A stretch of DNA of 34,106 nt from Bacilli bacterium (GCA_017627015.1 JAGAHP010000034.1:1-34106), one strand, 5' to 3'. Shown: positions 23,526 to 31,976, counted from the first letter of the stretch. Notes: a model not told the origin generated them from the letters alone. Made by a program: numbers and translations.

Positions 23526-24482
23526 TTATCTTGCTCCCCTATCAATTTGTCGTAGATGATTTGAATAATATTCAACTGCTTTCATTACAAATTCTTCCAT
23601 GTTATCCACACGAATATTCTTTGGAATTGCTTTTCGTATGACATCTTCTCTAATTCTTAATCTTGGAATTTGATTTGCTTTTTCTTCACTCAAAATATCA
23701 TCAATTGCATCTACATCTAGTTTATTTGTCTGACTTAATTTCTTAAGTCTTAAAGATTGTTCAAGTGACGGTGTAGCGTCATTATACCCAATACTATCTA
23801 CTAAAGACTTTTGTTCTTCTTCTTTAAGGTACGATAATTCTACTGCTGGTCTAAAAGCTATTGCTGGTGATTCACCTAATTCAGCATTATCAACCATTTG
23901 TAATAACTCTGGTACTAAATAAGTTAATCTAATATATCTTCTTATTTGTTCTCTACTTTCTCCAACTTCATCTGCTAGATAATCTCTAGCTTCTAACTTA
24001 GGCACCACTGGTGCGGAAGTTGAATCTCTTTTAATTCCTTGATGTTTCATTGCTTCTAATTTCATTTTATAGGCAAATGCTTTTTCACTAGGAAGAATTC
24101 TTTCTCTATGTAAGTTACTATCTACCATGTTGATAATTGCTTCATCATCAGTGTAATCTTTAATAATACATTTAATTTTTTCTAGACCTATTAATTCACT
24201 TGCTTTTCTTCTTCTATGACCTGATACAATCTCGTATCTTCCATTTTCTTTTGGACGCACTAGAATTGGATCTAAAACTCCTTGAACTCTTATACTTTCT
24301 TGTAATTTTTTCAGTTCATCATTTTCTACTACATGAAACGGATGATTAGGAAAGTCATCTATTAATGATAATTCTATTTCTTCTACTTTATCTTTTTTTT
24401 CTTCATCTCTTTGTTCTTGTGTAGTAAAAAAATCATCTAGCTTGAATGTTGGAGTTAATGGACTTTGTTCTTTCTTTTCCAT
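23526..24482 (-). CDS. parB: ParB/Spo0J-like partition protein
   Basis: This 318-aa protein has the ParB N-terminal nuclease-fold domain with GVLDPILVRPKENGRYEIVS then GHRRRKASELIG, then DSNLHRERILPSEKAFAYKM and a helix-turn-helix region (EVGESREQIRRYIRLTYLVP). It would bind a centromere site and work with ParA to retain the element when it is circular. The RBS GGAGG is 9 nt before the ATG at 24482, inside parA; the two genes overlap by 50 bp. No classic parS (TGTTTCACGTGAAACA type) is visible nearby; the TGACGAA boxes at 25790-25998 are candidates. Confidence 0.93.
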   Translation of the reverse strand: MEKKEQSPLTPTFKLDDFFTTQEQRDEEKKDKVEEIELSLIDDFPNHPFHVVENDELKKLQESIRVQGVLDPILVRPKENGRYEIVSGHRRRKASELIGLEKIKCIIKDYTDDEAIINMVDSNLHRERILPSEKAFAYKMKLEAMKHQGIKRDSTSAPVVPKLEARDYLADEVGESREQIRRYIRLTYLVPELLQMVDNAELGESPAIAFRPAVELSYLKEEEQKSLVDSIGYNDATPSLEQSLRLKKLSQTNKLDVDAIDDILSEEKANQIPRLRIREDVIRKAIPKNIRVDNMEEFVMKAVEYYSNHLRQIDRGAR

Positions 24483-25263
24483 CTTCTAATACCTCCTTAG
24501 CTAAATTTTCATATGCAATAGCGCCTCTATTTCTTTTGTCATACAAAAAGATACTTTTACCTTCTCTACTTGCTTCTGCTATTTTTGTTGATTTAGGTAT
24601 TACTGAATTAAACATTCTAAAAACATTTCCATATGTCTTTCTTAATTCGTCAGACATATTCTTTGATAGATTAGTTCTACCATCTACCATAGTAAGAATA
24701 ATCCCTCCTACTTTTATATTAGGATTAATATTTCTTCTTACCTTTAGAACTGTTTCAAGTAATCTATTCATACCTTTAGCAGCTAAGAATTGAGATTCTA
24801 CTGGTATTATTACTTTATCTGCACTTGCTAAGGCATTAATTGTTAACATTCCTAAACTAGGCATACAATCAATAAGTATATAATCATATTTATCTTTTAT
24901 ATTATGAATAGCTTTTCTTAACGCTTGTTCTCTACTCATAGCTGTATATAAGATAACTTCTAATGAAGATAATTCCAAATTAGATGGGATTAAATCTACA
25001 TTTTCATCATGATGTAATATTAAATTATTGAAATTAATCTCTTTATCATTAATAGATTGTTCCATTAATGTTGATATTGTTTCTGGTATGTCATCAGGAT
25101 TATGCCAACCCATAGATGTTGTTAAATCACCTTGTGGATCACCATCTATTAGTAATACTTTCTTACCTTGTCTTGCGAGTGCTACACCTAAAGTAAAAGT
25201 TGTAGTAGTCTTTCCTACGCCTCCTTTTTGATTTGCTATTGCAATTACTTCACATTTAGGCAC
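24433..25263 (-). CDS. parA: ParA/Soj-like partition ATPase
   Basis: This 276-aa ParA has the deviant Walker A KGGVGKTT near residue 13-20, LLIDGDPQGDLTTSMGW, and the Walker B region YDYILIDCMPSLGMLTINAL. The GTG at 25263 is chosen because AAAGGAAG lies 7 nt upstream and the sequence then begins PKCEVIAIANQKGG as in the family; the ATG at 25311 would add 16 atypical residues. It drives partition of the element with ParB. The C-terminus overlaps parB. Confidence 0.94.
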   Translation of the reverse strand: MPKCEVIAIANQKGGVGKTTTTFTLGVALARQGKKVLLIDGDPQGDLTTSMGWHNPDDIPETISTLMEQSINDKEINFNNLILHHDENVDLIPSNLELSSLEVILYTAMSREQALRKAIHNIKDKYDYILIDCMPSLGMLTINALASADKVIIPVESQFLAAKGMNRLLETVLKVRRNINPNIKVGGIILTMVDGRTNLSKNMSDELRKTYGNVFRMFNSVIPKSTKIAEASREGKSIFLYDKRNRGAIAYENLAKEVLEDGKERTKSINSNIQAR

Positions 25264-25303
25264 TAATACACTTCCTTTCTTTCTTTGGATACGAAAAAAA
25301 GAA

Positions 25304-25627
25304 CTAGACATTACATTCTAATTCTTTGATTTCCAAAGGAATTTCTTTTTTTATTTCTAAATTGTATTTTTCCTTTAAGAGTTCTTTAATTATCGCTGTA
25401 TCAAAATCCATATTTGAAACTTGTCTTAATGATTCTACGGCTTCACCAAAAACATTCATTATCGAATTTTCATATAGTGCATCCATCTCATAGCTTGAAG
25501 CAATGTAGAAAGCAACATATTCGTTAATAATGTTCTTTGATATATGATTATGCATAGATTCATTAAATGGTTTTATAACCTTTTCAAATATATCATCACT
25601 GATATCTTCGGATTCTTTCCTAATCAT
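25304..25627 (-). CDS. Hypothetical protein upstream of parA (107 aa)
   Basis: Not recognised. It is acidic and helical (FEKVIKPFNESMHNHISKNI, VFGEAVESLRQVSNMDFDTA) with no membrane segment. GGAGG lies about 8 nt before the ATG. It is the first gene of the parAB unit, 40 bp upstream of the parA start, and lies beside the repeat-rich region. It could be a partition or replication accessory protein, though nothing in the sequence proves it. Confidence 0.68.
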   Translation of the reverse strand: MIRKESEDISDDIFEKVIKPFNESMHNHISKNIINEYVAFYIASSYEMDALYENSIMNVFGEAVESLRQVSNMDFDTAIIKELLKEKYNLEIKKEIPLEIKELECNV

Positions 25628-25766
25628 TCCTACACCTCCATCCTTTATAACAATTTACTCTAAAAGGGATTATTGCTCAATTGTGTAAAAATGAAAATCA
25701 TACATAAATAAAAAAGTACTCTATATTTCTAAATTTTTTAAAAATTAATAAACTTTTTTTCTCTCG

Positions 25767-26086
25767 TAAAATAAGAGCAAAACACTTGGTGACGAATCAG
25801 ACTGGTTAACAACAGCAAAAAATGTAAAAAAAAGAACTTTTTGTTTCTTAATTTTAAATTTTTTTGAAATTTCTTAAAAAAATAACACCTGTTTTTTCCC
25901 TTATAAAATAAGGGCAAAACACTTGGTGACGAATCGGTGACGAATTTTTTTCGTCATGACACCACTTTTAAAACTGGTTAAAAATGCTCGATGACGAATT
26001 TTGGTCAACTAATTACCCTTTTTTGAGGTATTTTGAGGTACTCCGAGTTGACCAAGCAAAACTTCAGAAACCTTTGTAAAATAAGG
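25767..26086. repeat. Repeat-rich non-coding end region (direct repeats and TGACGAA boxes)
   Basis: No gene lies in 25628-26109. Two 32-bp direct repeats (25767-25798 and 25904-25935) differ at one base, sit exactly 137 bp apart, and both begin TAAAATAAG and end TTGGTGACGAATC. A shorter third copy of the first part is at 26077-26086. In each full copy and the short one TAAAATAAG is the 3' half of a hairpin (e.g. CCCTTAT-AAA-ATAAGGG). TGACGAA occurs five times: 25790, 25927, 25938, 25992 (+) and 25950 (inverted). ACTGGTTAA follows both repeats (25801, 25973). This fits a centromere, iteron origin or recombinase-arm array. Confidence 0.75.
26001..26055. repeat. 10-bp inverted repeat enclosing a tandem 10-mer
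   Basis: TTGGTCAACT (26001-26010) and AGTTGACCAA (26046-26055) are perfect inverted arms. Between them TTTTGAGGTA occurs twice in tandem (26021-26040). Together with the boxes just to the left they make the element end a dense protein-binding region. Confidence 0.7.
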
Positions 26087-26109
26087 TTAAACTCGTATTT
26101 CCTCAAAAT

Positions 26110-26397
26110 TTAAAAAACCCCGAAAGGGCAATAAGATACAAAGTATTCTACTCTGTTTTCTGGAAATAATTCTTTTAGTTCTGAATATAATTGACCCGCT
26201 AAAGTCTTATTATGGGCAAGTACTAAAGTTGGTTTATTAACCTTTTCTATAACATTTGCAATAGTAAAAGTTTTACCTGTACCTGTCGCTCCTAAAAGAA
26301 CTTGTTCTCTTTTACCTTTGTTTATACCATTTACTAATTCATTAATAGCTTCTGGTTGATCACCAGATGGTTTATATTTAGAAACTAATTTAAACAT
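26110..26397 (-). pseudogene. uvrB: uvrB, 5' fragment cut by the element
   Basis: The first 89 residues match UvrB (excinuclease ABC subunit B): [20 protein letters not shown], the Walker [11 protein letters not shown] (about 39-48), [20 protein letters not shown] and EYFVSY. UvrB normally continues YDYYQPEAY and is about 660 aa. Here the frame reads CPFGVF and stops at 26110. The RBS AAGGTGAT and promoter are intact. The rest of the gene should lie left of the window. Nucleotide excision repair is probably lost in this copy. An assembly error is the main alternative. Confidence 0.9.
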
Positions 26398-26420
26398 ATT
26401 ATCACCTTCAATACGTTATT

Positions 26421-26449
26421 ATTTTATCAAATAGAGAAAAAAATCACAA
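26421..26449 (-). promoter_or_regulatory. uvrB promoter
   Basis: A -35 TTGTGA (26449-26444), a 17-nt spacer and a -10 TAAAAT (26426-26421) lie 24 nt before the uvrB ATG. No SOS-type box is obvious. Confidence 0.5.
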
Positions 26450-26516
26450 TAACTTTTACTATACAATATTTTACATATTAAAAAAAATTAATGTCTTATA
26501 TTGGCGAAATATGTAG

Positions 26517-26522
26517 TATAAT
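26517..26522 (+). promoter_or_regulatory. -10 element for the 26543 gene
   Basis: TATAAT lies 20 nt before the ATG, leaving a very short leader that still holds GGGGTGAAG. No good -35 is seen. Confidence 0.4.
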
Positions 26523-26542
26523 TAAGTTTCCGGGGTGAAGAA

Positions 26543-27139
26543 ATGAAAAAGAAAAATATTGCTATTATGATGAACTTATTGATAATACTAATAGAGGTAA
26601 TTGGTTTATTAGTTTCAATAATAAATTATAAAAAACTACTTATAGAATACTACACAGTTGATAGTAATATTATTGCTCTTATTGCATCTATTTTATTTTT
26701 AATAGATAGTCATAGATATAAAAGAAAGATATCGAGTATTACTAAAATAGCAAAGTATACAAGTTGTGTTTCTTTATTATTAACAATGCTAGTATCTATA
26801 TTTGTTTTATTTCCTATGGATAAGTTTAAAACAAATATTTTACTTGAAGGACCTATGCCAATATTTCATATTATATGTCCAATACTTGTAGTAATATCAT
26901 TTGTTAAATTTGAAAACTATAGATTTGATAATAATGATAAATATCAAACATTAATATTTACTTATGCTTATGGAATATTATTACTTGTTTTAAATATTAT
27001 GGGATTGATAGTTGGTCCTTATCCATTTTTACAAGTTAAAAATAATACAATTATAATGCAAGTAATAAGTTTAACTATATTATATATTTTTACATATTTT
27101 ATAAGTTCATACATACAAAAAATAAAACAGAAACATTAG
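26543..27139 (+). CDS. Pr6Pr-like polytopic membrane protein
   Basis: This 198-aa protein has about six membrane helices. YYTVDSNIIALIASILFLID near the N-terminus and the later polar residues LEGPMPIFHIICPILVV resemble the Pr6Pr/FAR-17a-like small membrane proteins of Firmicutes. Its function is unknown. It is divergent from uvrB and convergent with dapA, overlapping dapA by 4 bp at the stop codons, with a shared terminator. Confidence 0.7.
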   Translation: MKKKNIAIMMNLLIILIEVIGLLVSIINYKKLLIEYYTVDSNIIALIASILFLIDSHRYKRKISSITKIAKYTSCVSLLLTMLVSIFVLFPMDKFKTNILLEGPMPIFHIICPILVVISFVKFENYRFDNNDKYQTLIFTYAYGILLLVLNIMGLIVGPYPFLQVKNNTIIMQVISLTILYIFTYFISSYIQKIKQKH

Positions 27140-27149
27140 TTTCTGTTTT
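27124..27149. terminator. Bidirectional terminator between convergent genes
   Basis: A perfect 11-bp stem (AAAACAGAAAC with GTTTCTGTTTT) and 4-nt loop is flanked by A and T runs. It lies over the end of dapA and the 26543 gene. Confidence 0.85.
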
Positions 27150-28038
27150 TGTTTCTATAATCTTCCATTTCAAATAGTAATCTTTGTGTTTTTTTGTAAT
27201 CTAGTTCTACTAGTGGTTCTCTTACATATCCTTCACATAGTCCAATTGATTCAACTGCTTTTTTAACAGGAATTGGGTTAACATCAGAGAATAATGCTTT
27301 TACTAATTCTAATGCTTCTTTTTGCATTCTTAAAGATTCTTCTTTATTACCTTTTTGGTATTCTTCTATTATTCTATGAGTTTGATTTGGGAATACATTA
27401 GCAAGTACTGAAATAACACCAATACCACCTGCGTCCATTACATCAAATATTTGATCATCATTACCTGAATAAATATCTAATGCTTTTGAACTTGCAATCT
27501 CTTTAACTTGTTCAATATTACCAGATGCTTCTTTTATTGCTACTACATTTTTATTTTTCTTAGCTATTTCAATTGCAGTTTCTGGTAAAATATTTACTCC
27601 AGTTCTAGAAGGTACATTATACATAATTACTGGAATATCTACTGCATCAGAAATTCTTTTATAATATAATTTTAAACCTTCTTGATTAGTTTTATTATAA
27701 TAAGGTGTAACACATAAAAGTCCATCTACACCTACATCTTCAGCTTGCTTTGCTAAATAAACAGCGTGTCTAGTATCATTTGATCCAGTTCCAGCGATTA
27801 CTGGTATTTTACCATTTGCATATTCTACACATTTTTTTATAGTTTTAATATGTTCCTTATCTGTTAAAGTTGATGCTTCACCAGTTGTTCCACATATTAT
27901 GATAGCATCAGTATTATTTCTTTTATGATATTTAACTAGATCTTTTAGAGCATCATAATCTACTTTTAAATTTCCTTTCTTTGTTTTATAAAATGGTGTG
28001 ACTAAGGCTACACCAGATCCCTCAAATAATTTAGCCAT
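27136..28038 (-). CDS. dapA: 4-hydroxy-tetrahydrodipicolinate synthase
   Basis: This 300-aa enzyme condenses pyruvate and aspartate semialdehyde in lysine and diaminopimelate synthesis. Visible residues are TTGE (51-54), Tyr140 (IMYNVPSRTG, with Arg145) and the Schiff-base Lys169 (VVAIKEASG). The length is normal. It is under a lysine riboswitch and its own promoter, with an intrinsic terminator, so it is a single-gene unit here. Its intact active site supports a walled, DAP-using host. Confidence 0.96.
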   Translation of the reverse strand: MAKLFEGSGVALVTPFYKTKKGNLKVDYDALKDLVKYHKRNNTDAIIICGTTGEASTLTDKEHIKTIKKCVEYANGKIPVIAGTGSNDTRHAVYLAKQAEDVGVDGLLCVTPYYNKTNQEGLKLYYKRISDAVDIPVIMYNVPSRTGVNILPETAIEIAKKNKNVVAIKEASGNIEQVKEIASSKALDIYSGNDDQIFDVMDAGGIGVISVLANVFPNQTHRIIEEYQKGNKEESLRMQKEALELVKALFSDVNPIPVKKAVESIGLCEGYVREPLVELDYKKTQRLLFEMEDYRNKNRN

Positions 28039-28044
28039 ATTAAA

Positions 28045-28263
28045 AGCCCTCCTTCTATATTATTTAAGGGAGAGCTATTTTGTACATTAAAAATAATATA
28101 TTTTGTAGCTCCCCATCTTTCGATGACAGTTATATAGATATTGTCTATATACCCAGGAATATAATATCTTGAACTATTATATCCTTCGGCAGTTAACCCT
28201 TTTTAATTCTTTCTTCTAATTCAAGTTATCAAGAATTATACTCTTTTTAACCGCGACCTCTAC
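28045..28263 (-). promoter_or_regulatory. Lysine riboswitch (L box) with SD-sequestering hairpin
   Basis: The minus-strand leader of dapA carries the L-box conserved blocks in order: GTAGAGGTCGCGG (28263-28251), AAGGGTTAACTGCCGAAGG (near 28200-28182), CTGGGT (near 28155), ACTGTCATC (near 28120) and GATGGGGAGCTAC (28117-28105). GTAG/CTAC close the P1 stem. Downstream, CTCTCCCTT (28067-28075 region) can pair either with GGGAGCTA of the aptamer or with the ribosome-binding site AAGGAGGG (28053-28046). With lysine bound the latter pairing is free to form and hide the RBS, so control is probably mainly translational. Confidence 0.92.
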
Positions 28264-28282
28264 ACAAATATGTGTTACTAAA

Positions 28283-28310
28283 ATTATAACACTTATATAT
28301 TAGTTGTCAA
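28283..28310 (-). promoter_or_regulatory. Strong dapA promoter
   Basis: A consensus -35 TTGACA (28310-28305) and consensus -10 TATAAT (28288-28283), 16 nt apart, with an extended TG before the -10. It lies just upstream of the riboswitch. Confidence 0.9.
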
Positions 28311-28333
28311 TTAGTTTAGTAATATAAAAAAAT

Positions 28334-28355
28334 AAAAAGTGGTTTACCACTTTTT
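28334..28355. terminator. Intrinsic terminator
   Basis: AAAAAGTGG-TTTA-CCACTTTTT is a perfect 9-bp stem with T runs in both directions. It ends the DUF4190-like gene, whose stop is in the arm, and insulates the dapA promoter. Confidence 0.85.
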
Positions 28356-28599
28356 ATTGAAATAAAGTAATTCCTTTAGTAGCTAAATAAGCACCTAAAA
28401 TAGAATTAATAACAGCAAGAACTAATCCTACTATACTACAAACAAGTCCTGCTGTAGTAGAATTTTCTTCTTTATGTTTATTATTAATAACAATTCCTAC
28501 GATTCCTAAAATCCATCCAGAAATAGCAATTAATAATCCACAAGGAATAGATAAAATACCTACTATTAAACCTGCTGTATAAACTGGTTTCTTTTCCAT
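28354..28599 (-). CDS. DUF4190-like small membrane protein (81 aa)
   Basis: The protein has two hydrophobic hairpins (about 8-38 and 50-72) with Gly-rich turns (GLIVGILSIPCGLLIAISGW, TAGLVCSIVGLVLAVI), the pattern of DUF4190 proteins. The role is unknown. GGAG lies 7-10 nt before the ATG. It has its own terminator; it lies 51 bp after the ABC transporter gene. Confidence 0.75.
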   Translation of the reverse strand: MEKKPVYTAGLIVGILSIPCGLLIAISGWILGIVGIVINNKHKEENSTTAGLVCSIVGLVLAVINSILGAYLATKGITLFQ

Positions 28600-28650
28600 T
28601 TTCTTTTCTCCTTTACTTTAAATATTATATCATAATATTTTATAGTTTGT

Positions 28651-30984
28651 CTATTCAGTTCTAAGAGAAACTGCTGGATCTTTTTTAGAAGCCAATCTAG
28701 ATGGAATAGCACCACCTATTAATGTTAATGTTATACTAACTATTATAAGTATAATAGACGCTTTTACATCCATTACAGCTACATTACTTAAATCAGTTAT
28801 GTTCTTTAATATTACATTTATAGGTATTAATAATGCACCTGATATAAATATACCAAGTAATCCAGATGTTAAACCAATAATAAATGTCTCAGCATTAAAT
28901 ACTCTTCTTATATCTTTCTTTCTAGCACCTAAACTTCTAAGTATACCAATTTCTTTAGTTCTTTCAAGAACAGAAATATAAGTAATTATTCCAATCATTA
29001 TAGAAGAAACTACTAATGATATAGATGAGAATGCGATTAATACTGCAGTTATTCCAGTCATTATACCACCAGACATAGTAGTAATTAAATTAGCTTGGTC
29101 TAAATATGCAATCTTATCTTCTTCACTTTTTCCTTTATTATATTTATCTATATATTTAGTAATATTTTCTTTATTATCAAAATCTTTTGGATATAAAAGT
29201 ATTTGACTAGGTACATTATTACCGCCTAAATATGATATTGTTTGTTCTTTTGATTTTTTTCCTTCTTTAGTATTTAAATCAAACTTTTCTTGACTTAATA
29301 CATTATAATCTGCTTCTCTTTGTTTTTTAACAATAGCAGATTCACTATTTTTTTCAATAACATAATCTTGTAATGAAACAGAATAATAAATACCATTGCT
29401 TGGATTCATTATATTTGATTTAGATTCTTTTACTTTTATAATTCCAACTACTTTTAGATCTAAATTATTTGGATTTTCATATAAATTCTTATCTACTAAT
29501 TTTGGAATATAATAATCACCATAATCTAAATAATAATCATCATTAAATATTAATTTAAATGAACAATTAAGTATATCTTCATATTTAACACTATCACCTT
29601 TTATATTTAATGCTTTTGCAAAATCTTCATCCATATTATTATCTGTTTTTATTTCTATGATTAATTCATCTTTTTCTTTTGGTAATCTACCCGCAACTAA
29701 ATCATAATATTCAGTTAATATATAACTTGGTTCAGTATTACTTAAATTCTTGTATGGAATTACTGCTTTTTGGATACCTTGGCCAAATAAAGAAGCCATA
29801 GGATTATCAGAACCAATACTATCTAATGCAAAATATTTTTCACCATCAGTTTGATAAATATTAAGATTTGCAGATGTTTCTAATACTGAAGATGATAAAT
29901 ACTTTTGATTCATATCTTTTAAATAATTTATGAATTCTTCATTTAAATTATTGTATTCCATTTTATTATCACTTTTCTTTATTGATACTTTATCACTTTT
30001 TTCATATTTAGAGCTTGTACTTGCATTAGACATTTGACTTGTAATAGATTCAGTACTTACTTTTGTTGAGTTAATTACTATTGGCATTGCATCTGATGTA
30101 TCTTTTTCAAACTTATCTATTTGTTTTTGGAAACCATTAGATAATGATAATATTAATGATATTCCTATAATACCTATTGAAGATGCGAACGCAGTTAAAA
30201 TAGTTCTTCCTTTTTTTGTTCTTAAGTTATTGAATGATAAACCAATAGCATTTAAATAACTCATCTTTGTTCTTTTTATATTTACTGTTTCACTAGTTTC
30301 TTCTCCATCAAATGGATTTGAATCATTAATTACTTCACCATCTTGAAACTCAATAATTCTATTAGAATATTCTTTAGCTAAATCAGGATTATGTGTAACC
30401 ATAATAACTAGCTTATCTTTAGAAACTTCTTTTATTAGATCCATTATTTGTTTACTTGTTTTAGTATCTAGCGCTCCAGTTGGTTCATCAGCAAGAATAA
30501 TATTTGGATCATTAACTAAAGCTCTTGCGATTGCGACTCTTTGCATTTGTCCACCAGATAATTGATTTGGTTTTTTATTTATGTGTTCTTTTAAACCAAC
30601 TTTTTCTAGTGCTTCAATTGCCATTTGTTTTCTTTTTCTTTTAGGATACCCACTTAATGTAGTACTCATTTCTACATTTTTTAAAACAGATATGTGTCCA
30701 ATTAAATTATAAGATTGGAATATAAATCCTATACAATTATTTCTATAAGCATCCCAATTCTTATCTTTAAACTTTCTAGTACTTTGATTATTAATTATTA
30801 AGTCTCCTGAATCATATCTATCCAAACCACCTATTACATTTAATAATGTAGTTTTTCCTGAACCTGAAGGTCCAAGTATTGAAACAAATTCATTTTTTCT
30901 AAAATCTACATTAATACCTTTTAGAGCATGTTGGTAATTATTACCCATTTTATAGCTCTTTTTTATATTTTTTAATCTTAACAT
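28651..30984 (-). CDS. MacB-type ABC transporter, fused ATPase and FtsX-like permease
   Basis: This 777-aa protein joins an ATPase (Walker A GPSGSGKTT 38-46, signature LSGGQMQRVAIARAL, Walker B IILADEPTGALD, H-loop VTHN) to a permease: a helix near 255-280, a large extracytoplasmic region (about 290-620) and the C-terminal FtsX domain with ERTKEIGILRSLGARKKDIR. In Firmicutes this fold is linked to peptide or antibiotic export and envelope stress. The start at 30984 is chosen over 30999 because AAAGGAG lies 5 nt before it. Confidence 0.92.
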   Translation of the reverse strand: MLRLKNIKKSYKMGNNYQHALKGINVDFRKNEFVSILGPSGSGKTTLLNVIGGLDRYDSGDLIINNQSTRKFKDKNWDAYRNNCIGFIFQSYNLIGHISVLKNVEMSTTLSGYPKRKRKQMAIEALEKVGLKEHINKKPNQLSGGQMQRVAIARALVNDPNIILADEPTGALDTKTSKQIMDLIKEVSKDKLVIMVTHNPDLAKEYSNRIIEFQDGEVINDSNPFDGEETSETVNIKRTKMSYLNAIGLSFNNLRTKKGRTILTAFASSIGIIGISLILSLSNGFQKQIDKFEKDTSDAMPIVINSTKVSTESITSQMSNASTSSKYEKSDKVSIKKSDNKMEYNNLNEEFINYLKDMNQKYLSSSVLETSANLNIYQTDGEKYFALDSIGSDNPMASLFGQGIQKAVIPYKNLSNTEPSYILTEYYDLVAGRLPKEKDELIIEIKTDNNMDEDFAKALNIKGDSVKYEDILNCSFKLIFNDDYYLDYGDYYIPKLVDKNLYENPNNLDLKVVGIIKVKESKSNIMNPSNGIYYSVSLQDYVIEKNSESAIVKKQREADYNVLSQEKFDLNTKEGKKSKEQTISYLGGNNVPSQILLYPKDFDNKENITKYIDKYNKGKSEEDKIAYLDQANLITTMSGGIMTGITAVLIAFSSISLVVSSIMIGIITYISVLERTKEIGILRSLGARKKDIRRVFNAETFIIGLTSGLLGIFISGALLIPINVILKNITDLSNVAVMDVKASIILIIVSITLTLIGGAIPSRLASKKDPAVSLRTE

Positions 30985-31103
30985 AAAAACTCCTTTCAAA
31001 CATATTAAATTTTACAAAATGTTAAGTTTACTTTCTACCAACTTTCATTTGAAATTTGACAACTACTATTAACATTTTATACACACCAGTTAATTATATC
31101 AAA

Positions 31104-31129
31104 AAAAAAGAATGATTTCATTCTTTTTT
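31104..31129 (-). terminator. Intrinsic terminator
   Basis: AAAAAAGAATGA/TCATTCTTTTTT is a perfect 12-bp stem with a 2-nt apparent loop, followed on the minus strand by T residues. It ends the 31128-31910 gene. Confidence 0.8.
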
Positions 31130-31910
31130 AAAACATATTTGAAAAATCTTGTGTTTCATCTAATGTACTATCTTTTGTATCACCTGTTGTTTCGTTTAAT
31201 TTTTGTAATATTCTATCTAATTCATTACTGAAATCTACTGTATTTTCTAATTTAGGTGAACTAGTATTCTCTACTGGTTCTGCAGGTTTAGATTTCTTTT
31301 TAAATATGTCTGATAATTTCTTATCATTTTTATATACTGGAGCAGCTGGCTCTATAGGTGCTGTCTCTTCTATATTTATATTATCTATATTATTAATTGG
31401 ATTTAATGATACTTCTGTATCTTCTGTATCAATACTAGAAACACCATTTGATGAGAAATCTCTTAGTAACATTTCATTTATCTTTGGATCAACTGTTACT
31501 TCATTACTAATTTCTTCTGTATCTAGAGGAGCTTTTTCTTCTTCAATATTTTCTACAGGAATTTCTACTTTTGCCTCTTCTTCCTTAGTTTCCTCTTCTA
31601 CTTGTTCTACTGTAGATACTTCATCTTCCTTAGGAGCAGTAATTTCTTCTACTACTGGTTCCTCTACCTTTGGCTCTTCTATTTTTTCTTCTTTTACTTC
31701 TTCTTTTTTATCTTCTATTGGAGTATCAATTACTTCTGGTTCTGGATTAGAAGATGTATCTAAAGACATTTGTCTTTCTAATCTCTTTGTTTTGATACTA
31801 TTATCTATTAAATAACCAATTAAAACGAATATTAAGAATACACATATAATAATTAATAAAGTAGTGTTTTCATTAATAAAATTCATTATTGTTTCTAATA
31901 TTTTATCCAT
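31128..31910 (-). CDS. Membrane-anchored acidic protein (260 aa)
   Basis: One N-terminal membrane helix (about 17-35: TTLLIIICVFLIFVLIGYLI) is followed by a long, Glu/Lys/Val/Pro-rich, probably disordered stretch (about 50-140) and a weakly structured C-terminus (FSNELDRILQKLNE). The layout resembles ZipA- or EzrA-like anchors, but I see no specific homology. Function unknown. It has its own terminator and lies between the ABC transporter and carboxypeptidase genes. Confidence 0.72.
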   Translation of the reverse strand: MDKILETIMNFINENTTLLIIICVFLIFVLIGYLIDNSIKTKRLERQMSLDTSSNPEPEVIDTPIEDKKEEVKEEKIEEPKVEEPVVEEITAPKEDEVSTVEQVEEETKEEEAKVEIPVENIEEEKAPLDTEEISNEVTVDPKINEMLLRDFSSNGVSSIDTEDTEVSLNPINNIDNINIEETAPIEPAAPVYKNDKKLSDIFKKKSKPAEPVENTSSPKLENTVDFSNELDRILQKLNETTGDTKDSTLDETQDFSNMF

Positions 31911-31976
31911 TTTTTAGCCCTCTTTTCTATTCTAGAAACATTTTAACATTATTCTAGCTTTTTTTCAATAGGTAAA

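Larger units (their letters stand above)
1..26130 (-). mobile_element. Integrative conjugative element, partial (one end only)
   Basis: The region carries a complete Gram-positive conjugation set on one strand: relaxase, MobC, PcfB, VirD4, VirB2-, VirB6-, PrgI- and VirB4-like proteins and a cell-wall hydrolase. It also has ParA/ParB, SSB, a primase-like protein and ArdC. The right boundary is placed at about 26120-26132, where UvrB homology stops abruptly. The left boundary is not visible: no integrase, no second half of uvrB and no matching end repeat appear, so the element probably continues left of base 1. A conjugative plasmid is unlikely because of the uvrB junction, but an assembly chimera cannot be excluded. 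Confidence 0.8.

Noticed and set aside
25767..26086. CRISPR array
   Set aside because: Only two full repeats, 105 bp of unique sequence between them, no cas genes and internal boxes that do not fit spacers.
1..26130. Integrase, transposase or insertion sequence within the element
   Set aside because: No tyrosine or serine recombinase and no DDE transposase motif is seen in any frame of the window.
31306..31815. Plus-strand frame of 169 codons with Ser-rich product
   Set aside because: Antisense to the Glu-rich repeats of the 31128-31910 gene; Glu codons read backwards give Ser/Phe/Leu. No RBS.
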